Part shown: positions 1 to 8,724 of the stretch, piece after piece
How positions within the stretch are numbered: position 1 is the stretch's first letter
How the letters are laid out: each line of letters begins with the position of its first letter
Origin: JAKVBK01 sp022447275
GTDB lineage: Bacteria > Pseudomonadota > Alphaproteobacteria > Rhodobacterales > Rhodobacteraceae
DNA: 64,000 nucleotides
Assembly (NCBI GenBank): GCA_047125605.1
Contig: CP138932.1
Coordinates: 124,001-188,000, forward strand
Reading direction: 5' to 3'
Notes under the pieces: model-generated
Databases searched by the model: none
The model's input: the letters and a program-made list of their open reading frames with translations, nothing else
What the model was told of the DNA's origin: nothing
Made by a program: the position numbers and the translations under genes

Positions 1-1
1 G

Positions 2-79
2 CCTCAGCGCAGCGGACCCCGCCCCACCAAGAAGGATCGCCGCATGCTGCAAGCCAATCGCCTGACGGACCTTGATTGA
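2..79 (+). CDS. C-terminal tail of a probable S4-domain RNA-binding (Hsp15-like) protein, partial
   Basis: Only the last 25 codons are in the window, ending at the TGA at 77-79. The tail is very basic, with a GPRPTKKDRR stretch. Hsp15-type S4-domain heat-shock proteins usually end in a similar RPTKxxRR tail, and in Roseobacter genomes such a gene commonly precedes fdxA. The reading frame is open to the window edge. The identification rests on a short tail plus context, so it is tentative; the upstream sequence would settle it. Confidence 0.5.
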   Translation, partial: PQRSGPRPTKKDRRMLQANRLTDLD

Positions 80-130
80 CCCCTTGATGCACGTTACCTC
101 CCTGTGTGAACAAAAAGACCTGAGACAAAG

Positions 131-469
131 ATGACCTATATCGTTGGCGATAATTGCATCGCATGCAAATACACCGATTGCGTTGAAGTTTGCCCCGTGG
201 ATTGTTTCTACGAGGGCGAGAACATGTTGGTGATCCATCCTGACGAATGCATCGATTGCGGCGTCTGTGAGCCGGAATGCCCGGCGGATGCTATCCGCCC
301 GGACACCGAGCCCGGGGTTGAGAAATGGGTGGAGTTCAATCGCAAATACGCAGAACTTTGGCCCGTTATCATCACGCGCAAGGATCCGCTGCCCGAGGCA
401 GAGGAACGTGACGGTGAAACCGACAAGGTTGAGAAATATTTCTCAGAGGCGGCTGGCGAAGGGGGCTGA
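131..469 (+). CDS. fdxA: 7Fe ferredoxin FdxA ([3Fe-4S][4Fe-4S])
   Basis: This is a 112-residue electron carrier of the Azotobacter ferredoxin I type. The first cluster ligands fit Cys9, Cys17 and Cys50, and the second Cys21, Cys40, Cys43 and Cys46. Cys12 is an extra non-ligand cysteine, and Cys25 matches the free cysteine of the family. The C-terminal 60 residues form the acidic extension typical of this group. It probably donates electrons to soluble reductases in the cytoplasm. The gene stands alone, about 50 bases after the S4-protein tail and 257 bases before carD, the usual order in Rhodobacteraceae. Confidence 0.93.
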   Translation: MTYIVGDNCIACKYTDCVEVCPVDCFYEGENMLVIHPDECIDCGVCEPECPADAIRPDTEPGVEKWVEFNRKYAELWPVIITRKDPLPEAEERDGETDKVEKYFSEAAGEGG

Positions 470-726
470 TTCGATTCGGCGCAAGCCAATGCTTTGCAGC
501 TGGCAACATACTGAAACTGTGCGATAAAGCGCCTACAGGCCGCTCGCTTTCTTGGAAAGCGTTTTTGTGCTACACTCGGCCACTAATGAGGACAAAACCC
601 TGAAATACGTCCTGCTGTCGGACTCAGGCAGCGGATTTTGGCCAAAGGTCACACGCACCCTGGAAAGCCCCGCTTTCCTGAGGTGCTTTTTTCGCTCTGT
701 AGCAGGGCGTTCGAAGGAAGGTTTGT

Positions 727-1242
727 ATGACTAAAAGCAAGAAAGCAGATTTCCGCCCGGACGATTTCGTCGTCTACCCCGCCCACGGTGTTGGCAAGAT
801 TGTCTCCATCGAAGAGCAGGAAATCGCGGGCATGTCGATGGAACTGTTCGTGATTGCGTTCGAGAAGGACAAGATGACGTTGCGGGTGCCCACGCACAAG
901 GCCACGGAAATTGGCATGCGGGCTCTGTCTGAGCCTGATGTGGTCAACCAGGCCATGAAAACGCTCAAGGGCAAGGCCAAGGTCAAGAAAGCCATGTGGT
1001 CACGCCGTGCGCAGGAATACGAGCAAAAGATCAACTCGGGTGATTTGATTGCCATCGCCGAAGTGGTGCGCGATCTGCACCGCACGGATGATCAGCGCGA
1101 GCAGAGCTACTCCGAGCGTCAGCTGTATGAGGCTGCGTTGGAGCGCCTCACGCGCGAGATTGCCGCCGTATCCAGCGTTGACGAAGACACCGCACAAAAG
1201 CAGATCGATGAAGTTCTGGTAAGCCGCGCCGCAGCTGCCTGA
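727..1242 (+). CDS. carD: CarD-family RNA polymerase-binding transcriptional regulator
   Basis: The protein has 171 residues. The N-terminal half (about 10-75) is the CarD/TRCF RNA-polymerase interaction domain, with the motif DFVVYPAHGVGKI followed by a beta-rich stretch. The C-terminal half is helical and basic, as in CarD proteins that contact DNA at the upstream edge of the promoter bubble. CarD stabilises open complexes at housekeeping promoters. The ATG follows GGAAGG closely. A strong hairpin terminator follows the stop, so it is probably a single-gene unit. The 257 bases upstream hold no convincing gene. Confidence 0.93.
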   Translation: MTKSKKADFRPDDFVVYPAHGVGKIVSIEEQEIAGMSMELFVIAFEKDKMTLRVPTHKATEIGMRALSEPDVVNQAMKTLKGKAKVKKAMWSRRAQEYEQKINSGDLIAIAEVVRDLHRTDDQREQSYSERQLYEAALERLTREIAAVSSVDEDTAQKQIDEVLVSRAAAA

Positions 1243-1267
1243 TCTTTAGCGATCCAACACTCCTTGA

Positions 1268-1300
1268 AACGCCGTGCCCTGTACCGGGCGCGGCGTTTTC
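1268..1300 (+). terminator. Rho-independent terminator after carD
   Basis: A 12-bp stem (1268-1279 with 1286-1297, one T-G wobble) closes a six-base loop and is followed by a short T run. It lies 25 bases after the carD stop. Confidence 0.8.
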
Positions 1301-1384
1301 CTATTTAGCGTCCATGTATGGCGGCATGAACGGCGGGGCTGGCCTAACATCCTCGAACGGCAAGTGCTGGCGCGCCGCCTCAGC

Positions 1385-1843
1385 TTAGGTGGGTAGGGGG
1401 GCGTCGCGTTTTGGTTCGTGCATGACGATCTGGCTTTGCACGCGGGCGACGCCGTGATGGGGCAACAGCACATCATGGACCAAGCGGTGCAATTCCCTCA
1501 GATCCGAGCAATAGACCCGCAGCAGGTAGTCAGCCTCACCCGTCAGCGTCCATGCGGCAACGATCTCGCGGCGCGTGTCCAGCAGCGTTGCGAATTCCCG
1601 CGCTGTTTCCTTGGAGTGGGACGCCATCTGCACTTGTACAAAGGCTTGCACGCCGAGGCCAAGCGCCTCTGGATCCAATTGCGCGCGGTAGCCAGTGATC
1701 ACCCCGGCGGCCTCCAACCTCTGCCGCCGCCGCCCGACCTGACTGGCTGACAGGTCCAACATCTGACCGAGTTTTTCCGACGTGGTCTGGGCATCGCTTT
1801 GCAGCGCAAGCAGCAGTCGATTGTCAGTTGAGTCGCGTTCCAT
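1385..1843 (-). CDS. Lrp/AsnC family transcriptional regulator
   Basis: This is a 152-residue protein with an N-terminal AsnC-type helix-turn-helix (about 7-55; the SASQVGRRRQRLEAAGVI segment is the recognition helix and wing) and a C-terminal RAM ligand-binding domain. Lrp-family proteins form octamers and respond to amino acids. It is divergent from hpd with only 132 bases between the starts, so it is probably the tyrosine- or phenylalanine-responsive regulator of hpd and of itself. That pairing is inferred from position. Confidence 0.9.
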   Translation of the reverse strand: MERDSTDNRLLLALQSDAQTTSEKLGQMLDLSASQVGRRRQRLEAAGVITGYRAQLDPEALGLGVQAFVQVQMASHSKETAREFATLLDTRREIVAAWTLTGEADYLLRVYCSDLRELHRLVHDVLLPHHGVARVQSQIVMHEPKRDAPLPT

Positions 1844-1879
1844 GCGGGTAAATTGCGTTATCTATTCTGCTTTTGCAAT

Positions 1880-1918
1880 AAAGTCGCGGGTTTTTGACTG
1901 AATCTATGAAAAGTCGCG
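1880..1918. promoter_or_regulatory. Candidate operator in the Lrp-hpd divergent region
   Basis: The nonamer AAAGTCGCG occurs at 1880-1888 and again at 1910-1918 on the same strand. The start-to-start spacing is exactly 30 bases, about three helical turns. This is consistent with a multimeric Lrp-type regulator binding one face of the DNA between the divergent genes. The same nonamer also occurs at 8480-8488 in the metY leader, so it may not be specific. Confidence 0.35.
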
Positions 1919-1975
1919 CGCATCTCGCATGGAAAAAGCAGGATACTTGCAAGACACTCAGATTTTGGAGCACAT

Positions 1976-3082
1976 ATGGGACCGTTTCCGCATGACGCCC
2001 CCAGGGCGACGATCACCCCCGAAAACCCGGCCGGAACCGACGGGTTCGAGTTCGTTGAATTCGCCCACCCTGACCCGGAAGTGCTGCGCAGCCTCGTTGC
2101 CAAAATGGGCTACACCCATACGGCAACCCACCGAAGCCGCGCGATTGAGCTGTGGCAGCAGGGCGATATTTCCTACCTGCTCAATATGGAACCGGGCAGC
2201 CATGCCCTGCAATTTGCGCAGGAACATGGTCCGTGTGCTGCGTCGATGGGGTGGCGTGTTGCCGATGCCCAGCATGCCTTCGCCCATGCCGTTTCAAAGG
2301 GCGCAGTGCCATATGAAGGGCCTGGCAAGGTTATGGATGCTCCGGCGATCGAGGGGATCGGCGGCTCTTTGATCTATTTCATCGATCAATATTACGATGA
2401 GAACCCCTATAACGAGGAGTTTGACTGGATCAGCGACGCCCATCCTGCGGGCGTTGGTTTCCAGTATCTCGATCACCTCACCCACAACGTCCACAAGGGC
2501 AACATGGATGTCTGGTTCCGGTTTTACGGGGATCTGTTTAATTTCCGCGAGATCCGGTTTTTTGACATTGAGGGCAAGTATACCGGGTTGCTGTCCCGGG
2601 CACTGACATCCCCCTGTGGCCGCATCCGTATTCCAATCAATGAAGATCGCGGAGAAACCGGGCAGATCGTGGAATACCTCAAGCGCTACAATGGAGAAGG
2701 CATCCAACATATTGCCGTGGGCACAAAGGATGTCTCTCTGTATGATGCGGTTGACGCGATTGCAGAGCGTGGCATTCGCTTCATGCCAAAACCACCTGAA
2801 AGCTACTATGATCTGAGCTATACGCGTGTCGTGGGCCATGACGAGCCCAAGGATCGGATGATCAAACACGGGATCCTGATCGATGGCGAAGGGGTCGTTG
2901 ATGGCGGAGAGACGCGCATCCTACTGCAAATCTTTTCCAAAACGGTGATCGGCCCGATCTTCTTCGAGTTTATCGAACGCAAGGGGGATGACGGCTTTGG
3001 TGAGGGCAACTTCAAAGCCCTGTTCCAGTCGATCGAAGCGGATCAGATCGCGCGGGGCGTGCTGACGTCTGCCGAGACATGA
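1976..3082 (+). CDS. hpd: 4-hydroxyphenylpyruvate dioxygenase
   Basis: The 368-residue enzyme converts 4-hydroxyphenylpyruvate to homogentisate in tyrosine degradation. It has two vicinal-oxygen-chelate domains. The facial triad for Fe(II) is visible: His167 in LDHLTHNV, His245 in QHIAVG and Glu331 in FFEFIER, close to the family positions. The C-terminal helix that closes over the active site (GEGNFKALFQSIE) is present, so the protein looks complete. It is divergent from the Lrp-family regulator. No homogentisate dioxygenase gene lies next to it. Confidence 0.95.
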   Translation: MGPFPHDAPRATITPENPAGTDGFEFVEFAHPDPEVLRSLVAKMGYTHTATHRSRAIELWQQGDISYLLNMEPGSHALQFAQEHGPCAASMGWRVADAQHAFAHAVSKGAVPYEGPGKVMDAPAIEGIGGSLIYFIDQYYDENPYNEEFDWISDAHPAGVGFQYLDHLTHNVHKGNMDVWFRFYGDLFNFREIRFFDIEGKYTGLLSRALTSPCGRIRIPINEDRGETGQIVEYLKRYNGEGIQHIAVGTKDVSLYDAVDAIAERGIRFMPKPPESYYDLSYTRVVGHDEPKDRMIKHGILIDGEGVVDGGETRILLQIFSKTVIGPIFFEFIERKGDDGFGEGNFKALFQSIEADQIARGVLTSAET

Positions 3083-3104
3083 GCCAGATCGGGGGGGCGC
3101 TGCC

Positions 3105-6086
3105 TCAGCCGCGGGGCATCCGCAGGGTGATGTTGCGCCCGCCTTTTGTATAGCGCAGCTCGCCATCCCCAATGGCGGCCACGCGGCCCCCATCGAGCCG
3201 GTCTCCGATCTTGAGATTGAGCACGCGCCCGGATGGCATGCGCACAAGCGCGCGCCGATCATTGGGGGTGCCAAACACACCGAGCAGGTTGACACGGCCA
3301 AGGCGGATCCCGTTTTCAACGGTCGCCTGCCGGGCAACAGAGACTGGCGTTGGATTATCTGGCTGCAGGCGCTGGGCGCGTTGAAGCGCCGGGCCAGAAC
3401 GGCCTTCGTCCTGCCCGTCATCCTGATCGGCATTGCGCGAGGGCCGTGGCAGACCCGCGGGGCGGGCACGCGGGATGAGCGAGGCCTTGACGGCGAGTGG
3501 GCTGGCTCCGGCGCGTCCGGCTGCAGCGGCCTCTGCGCGGGCTTTGACGGCAAGATCTTCCTCCTCGCGGCGCGCTTCTTCCGCACGTTCGGCCAGCAGC
3601 GCTGCTGCACGCTCCTCTACCGCGTCGGGCCGCACCAGCGGGCGCAGGCTGGCGAGCTCCTCAAGAGTGCGTCCGCCCAGACGCGTCCGCTGCGCGGTCT
3701 CTGACAGGGTGTCAGGCCGGGCCAGGGGGCGGAACCCGGCCAACCGCTCCTGCGTGCCAGGAGGGCTACTCGGGGCGGTTTCTTCCGCAGCGCCGGGGCG
3801 TCTTGGAGGCTCGATGGTGGGGCGTCCCGCGATCACCAGGATGCCATCGGGATTGCGGGTGCCGTCAGGCGTTGGGGTCACCAGACCGTCCGCCCCGAGC
3901 AGAATGTCGCTGCCAGGCGGAAGGGGCGGAGACTGGCGCTGCAGCGCGTCGTCCCGGAGGAACCTGCGGTTGCGTGGCAGATCCACCGCATCGCTGCCCC
4001 GGATCACAGGATCGATCGAGGTGAGATAAAGCTGGTTGAGCCCGGTTTCGTCCGAGGGCTCCGGGCGGGGCGGTGCCGCTTGCCAGATGCCTGTGGCTGC
4101 ATATTGGGCCGCAGTTTCCTCCGGTGACATGAGAACCACTTCAGGCTCTTCATCGTCGAGCAGGTCTGTAAAGTCGGGGTCGTCGAAGGGCAGCTCTGCG
4201 GTTGGCGCAGATGTGCCCGGTGATGGTTGCGCCGTGGGCGCGGGCAATCTGGCGAGGCGTTGGTCGGCCACGCCCGTTTCTGGTGCACGTGGCAGATCCG
4301 GTGTGACTGCCGGGCCCGGGCCCGTGGCAGGCAGTTGAATGGCGGTGGCTTCGGCGGCGCCGTCGGGGCGCTCCCTGCCTGGCAAAACGGGCAGAAGGCT
4401 GGGAGGGGCGTCTCCGTCCACCGTGGCCGTCGGGCCTGCGTCTGTTTCAGGTAGGGATGGGGCCGGGGTGGGCGCTGCCACGCGATCGGGTGTGGCGATC
4501 GCCAATTCTGTTGGGGATTGCGGTGCATCTCCGCGCCACCAAGCTTCGATCTCGGCGCGATAGGCGAAATTCGCCCAGATGCCGAGGACCATGAGCAGCA
4601 AGATCAGGCTGCCGACAGCGATGAGCCCGGCGCGGCCCGGGGGCGATCCCGCTTGGGCAAGACGCTGTTCCTTGCGGGCCCCGAATGTTGTCAGTGCTTC
4701 TTCTTCGGCACGGGGGTCCGGCTTGGGCGCAGGGGCTGCGGTCAGAGAACTGGCCGTTGTGGCGAGGAAACCGCTGAGGCCCGCTTCTTTCGGTGCCGTA
4801 TCGGGGCGGGCGGCCACAAGTGCGGGCGCTTTGGGCTCTGCCAGCGTGGGGGGGAGCGGCGTTTTCTCGATGGATGGCGGGGTCGCTGGTGGTTGCCCCT
4901 CGGCGGTGACATTGGTGTCAGGCTTAGGTGTGGCTGGGGCCTTGCTGCGGATCGATGCAAAACCCAGAAGGGGCTTTGCGGCTTTGGGCTTTGCAAGGGG
5001 CGCTTTTGCTGCTTTGGCCTTTGGTGCCTTGCGCTTTGCAGGCGGCTTTGCAGCTTGTGAACCTGCCTTTGGCTTCTTCGCAGACGGCGCAGGTGCTTTC
5101 GACGCAGGCGCGGGCGTGTCAGCCTGTGCCGCGGGCGTCTCAGTGGAAGACGCGGCGGAGGTGGCTGCCCGGCGTCGGCTTGAAAATGTCAGCGGGGAGG
5201 GGCTGTCAGCCGCGGGCGGAGCGCTGTCTTGGGGGGGCTGGACGTCTGCTGCGGCTGCCTTTTCAGGCGTAGGTGCCGTTGGGCTTTCATCCGTCGCAAT
5301 GGAGTTGTCCTGTGGCGCGTCTGCCGTAACGGGCTGGGCGCTGGGCGCGGGCGGCGCACTTGGTTCTGGGTTCGGGGCGGTTTCGGCGGTTTCTGAAGCG
5401 TTGGCTTTTGCATCGCTGTCAGGTTGCCCAGAGGCGGGGGTGTCTGACGATGCAGGCTCCGGTTCAGCCGCCTGCGGTGTCGGGTCTGGCTGCGCTTCAG
5501 CGGCAAGCTCTGCCAGCAGCGATGCCAAGGCAGCGGCTGTTACCTTGCCCACGATTTCAATTGCGGGAATGTCTGGCCGGGTGGTGGCCTCTGGCCGCGT
5601 GCTGCGGGCATGTGCTGTTGCGCCAAACCAGGGAGCCTGTCCAAACCGATCAGGCTGAGGGCGTGCGGTATGGCCAATCGGGTTTAGGCCGTGTTCCGTG
5701 GTAAAGGCTTCGGCCTCTTGCAGTGTTTCGCGGGCAACAACGGCGATCCGCAGCCGGTCATCCTCGCTGTGCCAATCATAGACAAGCTCTGCCACGGGAT
5801 AGGGCGTCGCGCCTTGCAGAGCGGTTTCTATGCGCGCTTTATCCGCCACCTCATCGAGGCCGCTGGCGGAGGCGGAGGTATACAGGATTTGGCTGTCGGG
5901 CAGGATGAGCAGGGTCTCGAAGGCGTCTCCGCCCACTTGCACAGCTGTGCTGCGCAGGCTCGCGAGGTCTGTCGCAAGATCGGCGCTGTCAAAGTGGGCT
6001 GCGCAAATCTCTACCCAGCCTGCTCCGGTATCGTGGAGCAGACGCACCGCATCTTGACTGAGATCGAGGGCGAGATTGGTCGCCAT
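3105..6086 (-). CDS. Large Pro/Ala-rich bitopic membrane protein with GspL-like N-terminus and GspC/PilP-like C-terminus
   Basis: The start chosen (MATNLALDLSQ, ATG at 6086) gives 993 residues; the in-frame extension upstream does not look like coding protein. Residues 1 to about 180 resemble the actin-like cytoplasmic part of GspL/PilM, with segments such as IETALQGATPYPVAELVYDW. About 250-480 is a low-complexity Ala/Pro/Lys-rich linker. One transmembrane helix lies near 484-506. A second Pro-rich linker follows. The last 75 residues (LLGVFGTPNDRRALVRM, then a basic beta-rich end) resemble the GspC homology region or PilP. The assignment to a secretion or pilus-like machine is inference. The gene is convergent with hpd and divergent from the SIMPL gene. 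Confidence 0.7.
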   Translation of the reverse strand: MATNLALDLSQDAVRLLHDTGAGWVEICAAHFDSADLATDLASLRSTAVQVGGDAFETLLILPDSQILYTSASASGLDEVADKARIETALQGATPYPVAELVYDWHSEDDRLRIAVVARETLQEAEAFTTEHGLNPIGHTARPQPDRFGQAPWFGATAHARSTRPEATTRPDIPAIEIVGKVTAAALASLLAELAAEAQPDPTPQAAEPEPASSDTPASGQPDSDAKANASETAETAPNPEPSAPPAPSAQPVTADAPQDNSIATDESPTAPTPEKAAAADVQPPQDSAPPAADSPSPLTFSSRRRAATSAASSTETPAAQADTPAPASKAPAPSAKKPKAGSQAAKPPAKRKAPKAKAAKAPLAKPKAAKPLLGFASIRSKAPATPKPDTNVTAEGQPPATPPSIEKTPLPPTLAEPKAPALVAARPDTAPKEAGLSGFLATTASSLTAAPAPKPDPRAEEEALTTFGARKEQRLAQAGSPPGRAGLIAVGSLILLLMVLGIWANFAYRAEIEAWWRGDAPQSPTELAIATPDRVAAPTPAPSLPETDAGPTATVDGDAPPSLLPVLPGRERPDGAAEATAIQLPATGPGPAVTPDLPRAPETGVADQRLARLPAPTAQPSPGTSAPTAELPFDDPDFTDLLDDEEPEVVLMSPEETAAQYAATGIWQAAPPRPEPSDETGLNQLYLTSIDPVIRGSDAVDLPRNRRFLRDDALQRQSPPLPPGSDILLGADGLVTPTPDGTRNPDGILVIAGRPTIEPPRRPGAAEETAPSSPPGTQERLAGFRPLARPDTLSETAQRTRLGGRTLEELASLRPLVRPDAVEERAAALLAERAEEARREEEDLAVKARAEAAAAGRAGASPLAVKASLIPRARPAGLPRPSRNADQDDGQDEGRSGPALQRAQRLQPDNPTPVSVARQATVENGIRLGRVNLLGVFGTPNDRRALVRMPSGRVLNLKIGDRLDGGRVAAIGDGELRYTKGGRNITLRMPRG

Positions 6087-6285
6087 ATACGCACCCGAAT
6101 GCCTATTTCTCTCCATCGCCGGAAACCCGGCTGGGCTGGCGCCTGCCCGTCGGCAAGCGGAGCGCTCCCAGCGTTCCCCAACGCGCGCCATCCAGCCAAC
6201 CCGCCTAGTATAGCAGTTGGCGGCTCTTGAAAACAGCACCTTTGCCCAGACATATGAAAGGCAACCCTTAAACGGAGGAAAAGAA

Positions 6286-7008
6286 ATGAAACGCCGTAGC
6301 ATGATTGGGTGGGCGGGCGTCTGCCTGCTTTTGGCCATCGCGGTTCCGGTTGGGGCCTCCGCCGAGCAGAGCGGTCGCCTACAGGTGAGCGGAGAGGGGC
6401 TGGTGACCGCTGTGCCCGACAGCGCAGAATTGCGCCTTTCCGTGCTCTCGACTGGGCCACGGGCAAAGCCCGCGATGGACGAGCTGGCAAGGAAACTGGC
6501 GGATGTGCTGGAGGCGCTGAAAGCTTCAGGGATTGCTGAGCGCGATCTTCAGACCACTTCGCTGCGGCTCGACCCGGTCTTTGCCCCCTACAATGACAGG
6601 GAGCCAGGGCAAGCCCCCAAGATCGACGGCTATCGAGCCAGTACGGGCCTCACCATTCGGGTCTCGGAGATTGGCAATTTGGGGGATGTGGCAGACAGTG
6701 CTCTATCGGCTGGCGCAAACCGTTTTGAGGGCGTCAGCTTTACCTTGTCGGATTCAACACAGCAGATGAGCCTTGCGCGCACCCTGGCTGTGGAAGACGC
6801 CATTCGCAAAGCCACAACCTATGCCGAGGCGGCAGGCGTGGCATTGGGCGATATCCAGGAGATTGCAGAAGCCGGTGTACGTACCAGCCCGCCCATGATG
6901 GCCATGGCGGATATGCGCTCGGAGTCTACGCTGCAAATGGCCCCGGGCGAATTGGAATTCCGCGCGACGGTCAACATGGTGTTTGACATCAGCCCGACCA
7001 ATCCCTGA
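6286..7008 (+). CDS. SIMPL (DUF541) domain periplasmic protein
   Basis: The start at 6286 is set by a strong ribosome site (ACGGAGGAA), giving 240 residues. A Sec signal peptide ends near residue 25 (GASA-EQ). The mature part begins with LQVSGEGLVTAVPDSAELRLSV, the typical opening of SIMPL/YggE/BP26 proteins, and continues through the conserved DLQTTSLRLDPVF and KATTYAEAAGVALGDI segments. Members are periplasmic or outer-membrane proteins linked to oxidative-stress tolerance, and their biochemical role is unclear. A terminator follows at once. Confidence 0.88.
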   Translation: MKRRSMIGWAGVCLLLAIAVPVGASAEQSGRLQVSGEGLVTAVPDSAELRLSVLSTGPRAKPAMDELARKLADVLEALKASGIAERDLQTTSLRLDPVFAPYNDREPGQAPKIDGYRASTGLTIRVSEIGNLGDVADSALSAGANRFEGVSFTLSDSTQQMSLARTLAVEDAIRKATTYAEAAGVALGDIQEIAEAGVRTSPPMMAMADMRSESTLQMAPGELEFRATVNMVFDISPTNP

Positions 7009-7060
7009 TCTGGCGGCCTTGCCGCTCGCGCGTCTTTGCGCAGCACCGATGAACGAAGAA

Positions 7061-7084
7061 AACGCCGCCCCGTTAGGCGGCGTT
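7061..7084 (+). terminator. Terminator hairpin after the SIMPL gene
   Basis: A perfect 9-bp stem (AACGCCGCC at 7061-7069 with 7076-7084) closes a six-base loop and is followed by a T-rich stretch. Confidence 0.8.
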
Positions 7085-7102
7085 TGTTGTGTCTCTGGTG
7101 AC

Positions 7103-7127
7103 AAAAGCCCGCCCCCGCTAGGGGCGG
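7103..7127 (-). terminator. Terminator hairpin after metY
   Basis: Read leftwards, a 7-bp GC stem (7121-7127 with 7109-7115) and a five-base loop are followed by GC then TTTT, just beyond the metY stop. Confidence 0.6.
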
Positions 7128-7139
7128 CGGGGGGCCTGC

Positions 7140-8444
7140 TTAGGCAGATGCTTTTGCCAAGCCTTGCGCGAGATCGGCGATGATGTCGTCTGCGTCTTCG
7201 GTACCGATCGACAGGCGCACAACATTAGGCGCGGCCCCGGCAGCGACCTGCTGCTCAGCGGTCAACTGGCGGTGCGTGGTCGAGGCCGAGTGGATGATCA
7301 GCGAGCGTGTGTCCCCGAGATTGGCGACATGGCTGAAAATCTCCAGACTGTCGACGAGCTTGATACACGCGTCATAGCCACCCTTGAGCGCCACCGTGAA
7401 CAAGGCTCCAGCGCCACGGGGGCAGATTTTCTCTACCCGGTCATAATAGGGCGAGGAGGGCAGGCCCGCATAAGTGACAGCCTCAACGGCATCATGGGCC
7501 TCCAGCCATGCGGCAACCCGCTGGGCGTTCTCCACGTGGCGTTGCATGCGCAGCGACAGGGTCTCGATGCCGAGCAGGGTGTAATGGGCGCCTTGCGGGT
7601 TCATTGTCATGCCGAGATCGCGTAGGCCGATGGCAATCCCGTGGAAGGTGAAGGCCAGCGGGCCAAAGGTTTCATGGAACTTCAGGCCGTGATAAGCGGG
7701 CTCGGGCTGAGACAGCGAGGGGAACTTGTCGCTTGCTGACCAGTCAAACGCCCCGCTATCGACCACCACGCCGCCGGTTACCGTGCCACTGCCTGTCATG
7801 TATTTCGTGAGCGAGTGCACAACGAGGGTGGCGCCATGTTCGATCGGACGGCACAGGTAGGGGGTGGCCGTCGTGTTATCGACGATCAGGGGCAGGCCTG
7901 CGGCATCAGCGATGGCGGCGATGGAATCCAGATCGGTAATGTAGCCTCCCGGGTTCGCGATGGATTCGCAGAACACAGCACGCGTGTCATCATCGATGGC
8001 CGCTTTCACGGCATCCAGATCATCGAAATCAACAAACTTGGCGGACCAGCCGAAGCGTTTGATGGTCTGGCTGAACTGGGTGACCGTACCGCCGTAGAGA
8101 CGGGTCGACACAACCACATTGTTGCCGGGCATCATCAGCGGGAAGAGGGCCATGATCTGGGCCGCGTGGCCCGATGAGCAGCACACAGCGCCTACGCCGC
8201 CTTCGAGCGTTGCAACCCGTTCCTGCAGCACGGCGACCGTCGGGTTGGTCAGGCGGGAATAGATGAAGCCCACTTCCTGCAGGTTGAACAGCGCGGCGGC
8301 GTGGTCAGCATCCCGGAAGACGAACGCAGTGGACTGATAGATCGGTGTCTGGCGCGCGCCGGTTGCCGGGTCGGGGCGGGCGCCGGCATGGATTTGCAGG
8401 GTGTCAAAGCCGTATGTGGGGCCCTGTTCTTGATCGGTGGACAT
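7140..8444 (-). CDS. metY: O-acetylhomoserine aminocarboxypropyltransferase (sulfhydrylase) MetY
   Basis: This 434-residue PLP enzyme of the Cys/Met metabolism family makes homocysteine from O-acetylhomoserine and sulfide. The PLP lysine is Lys214 in HSLTKYMTG and the PLP-ring aspartate is Asp189 in LIVDNT. The opening FDTLQIHAG and the motif IYSRLTNPTVAVLQERVATLEGG (about residues 61-83) are typical of MetY rather than MetB or MetC. Related methionine gamma-lyases share these motifs, so the exact reaction is a family inference. It is a single gene with a structured leader and a GGAG ribosome site. Confidence 0.9.
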   Translation of the reverse strand: MSTDQEQGPTYGFDTLQIHAGARPDPATGARQTPIYQSTAFVFRDADHAAALFNLQEVGFIYSRLTNPTVAVLQERVATLEGGVGAVCCSSGHAAQIMALFPLMMPGNNVVVSTRLYGGTVTQFSQTIKRFGWSAKFVDFDDLDAVKAAIDDDTRAVFCESIANPGGYITDLDSIAAIADAAGLPLIVDNTTATPYLCRPIEHGATLVVHSLTKYMTGSGTVTGGVVVDSGAFDWSASDKFPSLSQPEPAYHGLKFHETFGPLAFTFHGIAIGLRDLGMTMNPQGAHYTLLGIETLSLRMQRHVENAQRVAAWLEAHDAVEAVTYAGLPSSPYYDRVEKICPRGAGALFTVALKGGYDACIKLVDSLEIFSHVANLGDTRSLIIHSASTTHRQLTAEQQVAAGAAPNVVRLSIGTEDADDIIADLAQGLAKASA

Positions 8445-8460
8445 GGTTGCTCCTTCTCCG

Positions 8461-8511
8461 GTCGGCAGGTCTGTGTCGTAAAGTCGCGCACAGGCTTAGG
8501 CCAAGACCGAC
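8461..8511 (-). promoter_or_regulatory. Structured 5' leader of metY, possible SAM-sensing element
   Basis: In the RNA read leftwards, an outer GTCGG/CCGAC stem (8511-8507 with 8465-8461) encloses an inner CTGTG/CACAG hairpin (8493-8489 with 8475-8471). GGTCT and AGACC offer an alternative pairing that competes with the outer stem. The structure ends about 17 bases before the metY start, beside the ribosome site. Methionine-synthesis genes in this group are often preceded by SAM riboswitches, but I could not match the SAM-II or SAM/SAH consensus by eye. The structure is seen; its function is not established. Confidence 0.35.
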
Positions 8512-8724
8512 GAAGCTACAACTGCCAAGACGGAAAGCGCACGAAGTCGGGACATCTGTTGTACCTCGCCCGGTGGTTGTGGGACGCAGGTTTGGTATGG
8601 GGGCGGAGATCCGGGCCAATGTCCCGGTTGTGTATGTTGCGGCTTTCAGAAAGCGTATCGAATTCGCTTGGTCCGCGTTCTGCCCTTGCTGCTACGGATG
8701 TAGAGCAGGCCCCTTCGGCGCCCC

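Noticed and set aside
552..734. A 60-codon frame before carD
   Set aside because: No ribosome site and no recognisable protein pattern, and it overlaps the carD start; more likely leader sequence.
4579..5658. A 359-codon open frame on the + strand
   Set aside because: It runs antisense to the Pro/Ala-rich 993-residue protein. Long open antisense frames are expected in high-G+C DNA, and the product is low-complexity Ala/Gly/Ser with no motif.
8461..8520. A definite SAM-II or SAM/SAH riboswitch before metY
   Set aside because: The stems are real but the core bases I remember for these classes do not line up. It is kept only as an unclassified structured leader.
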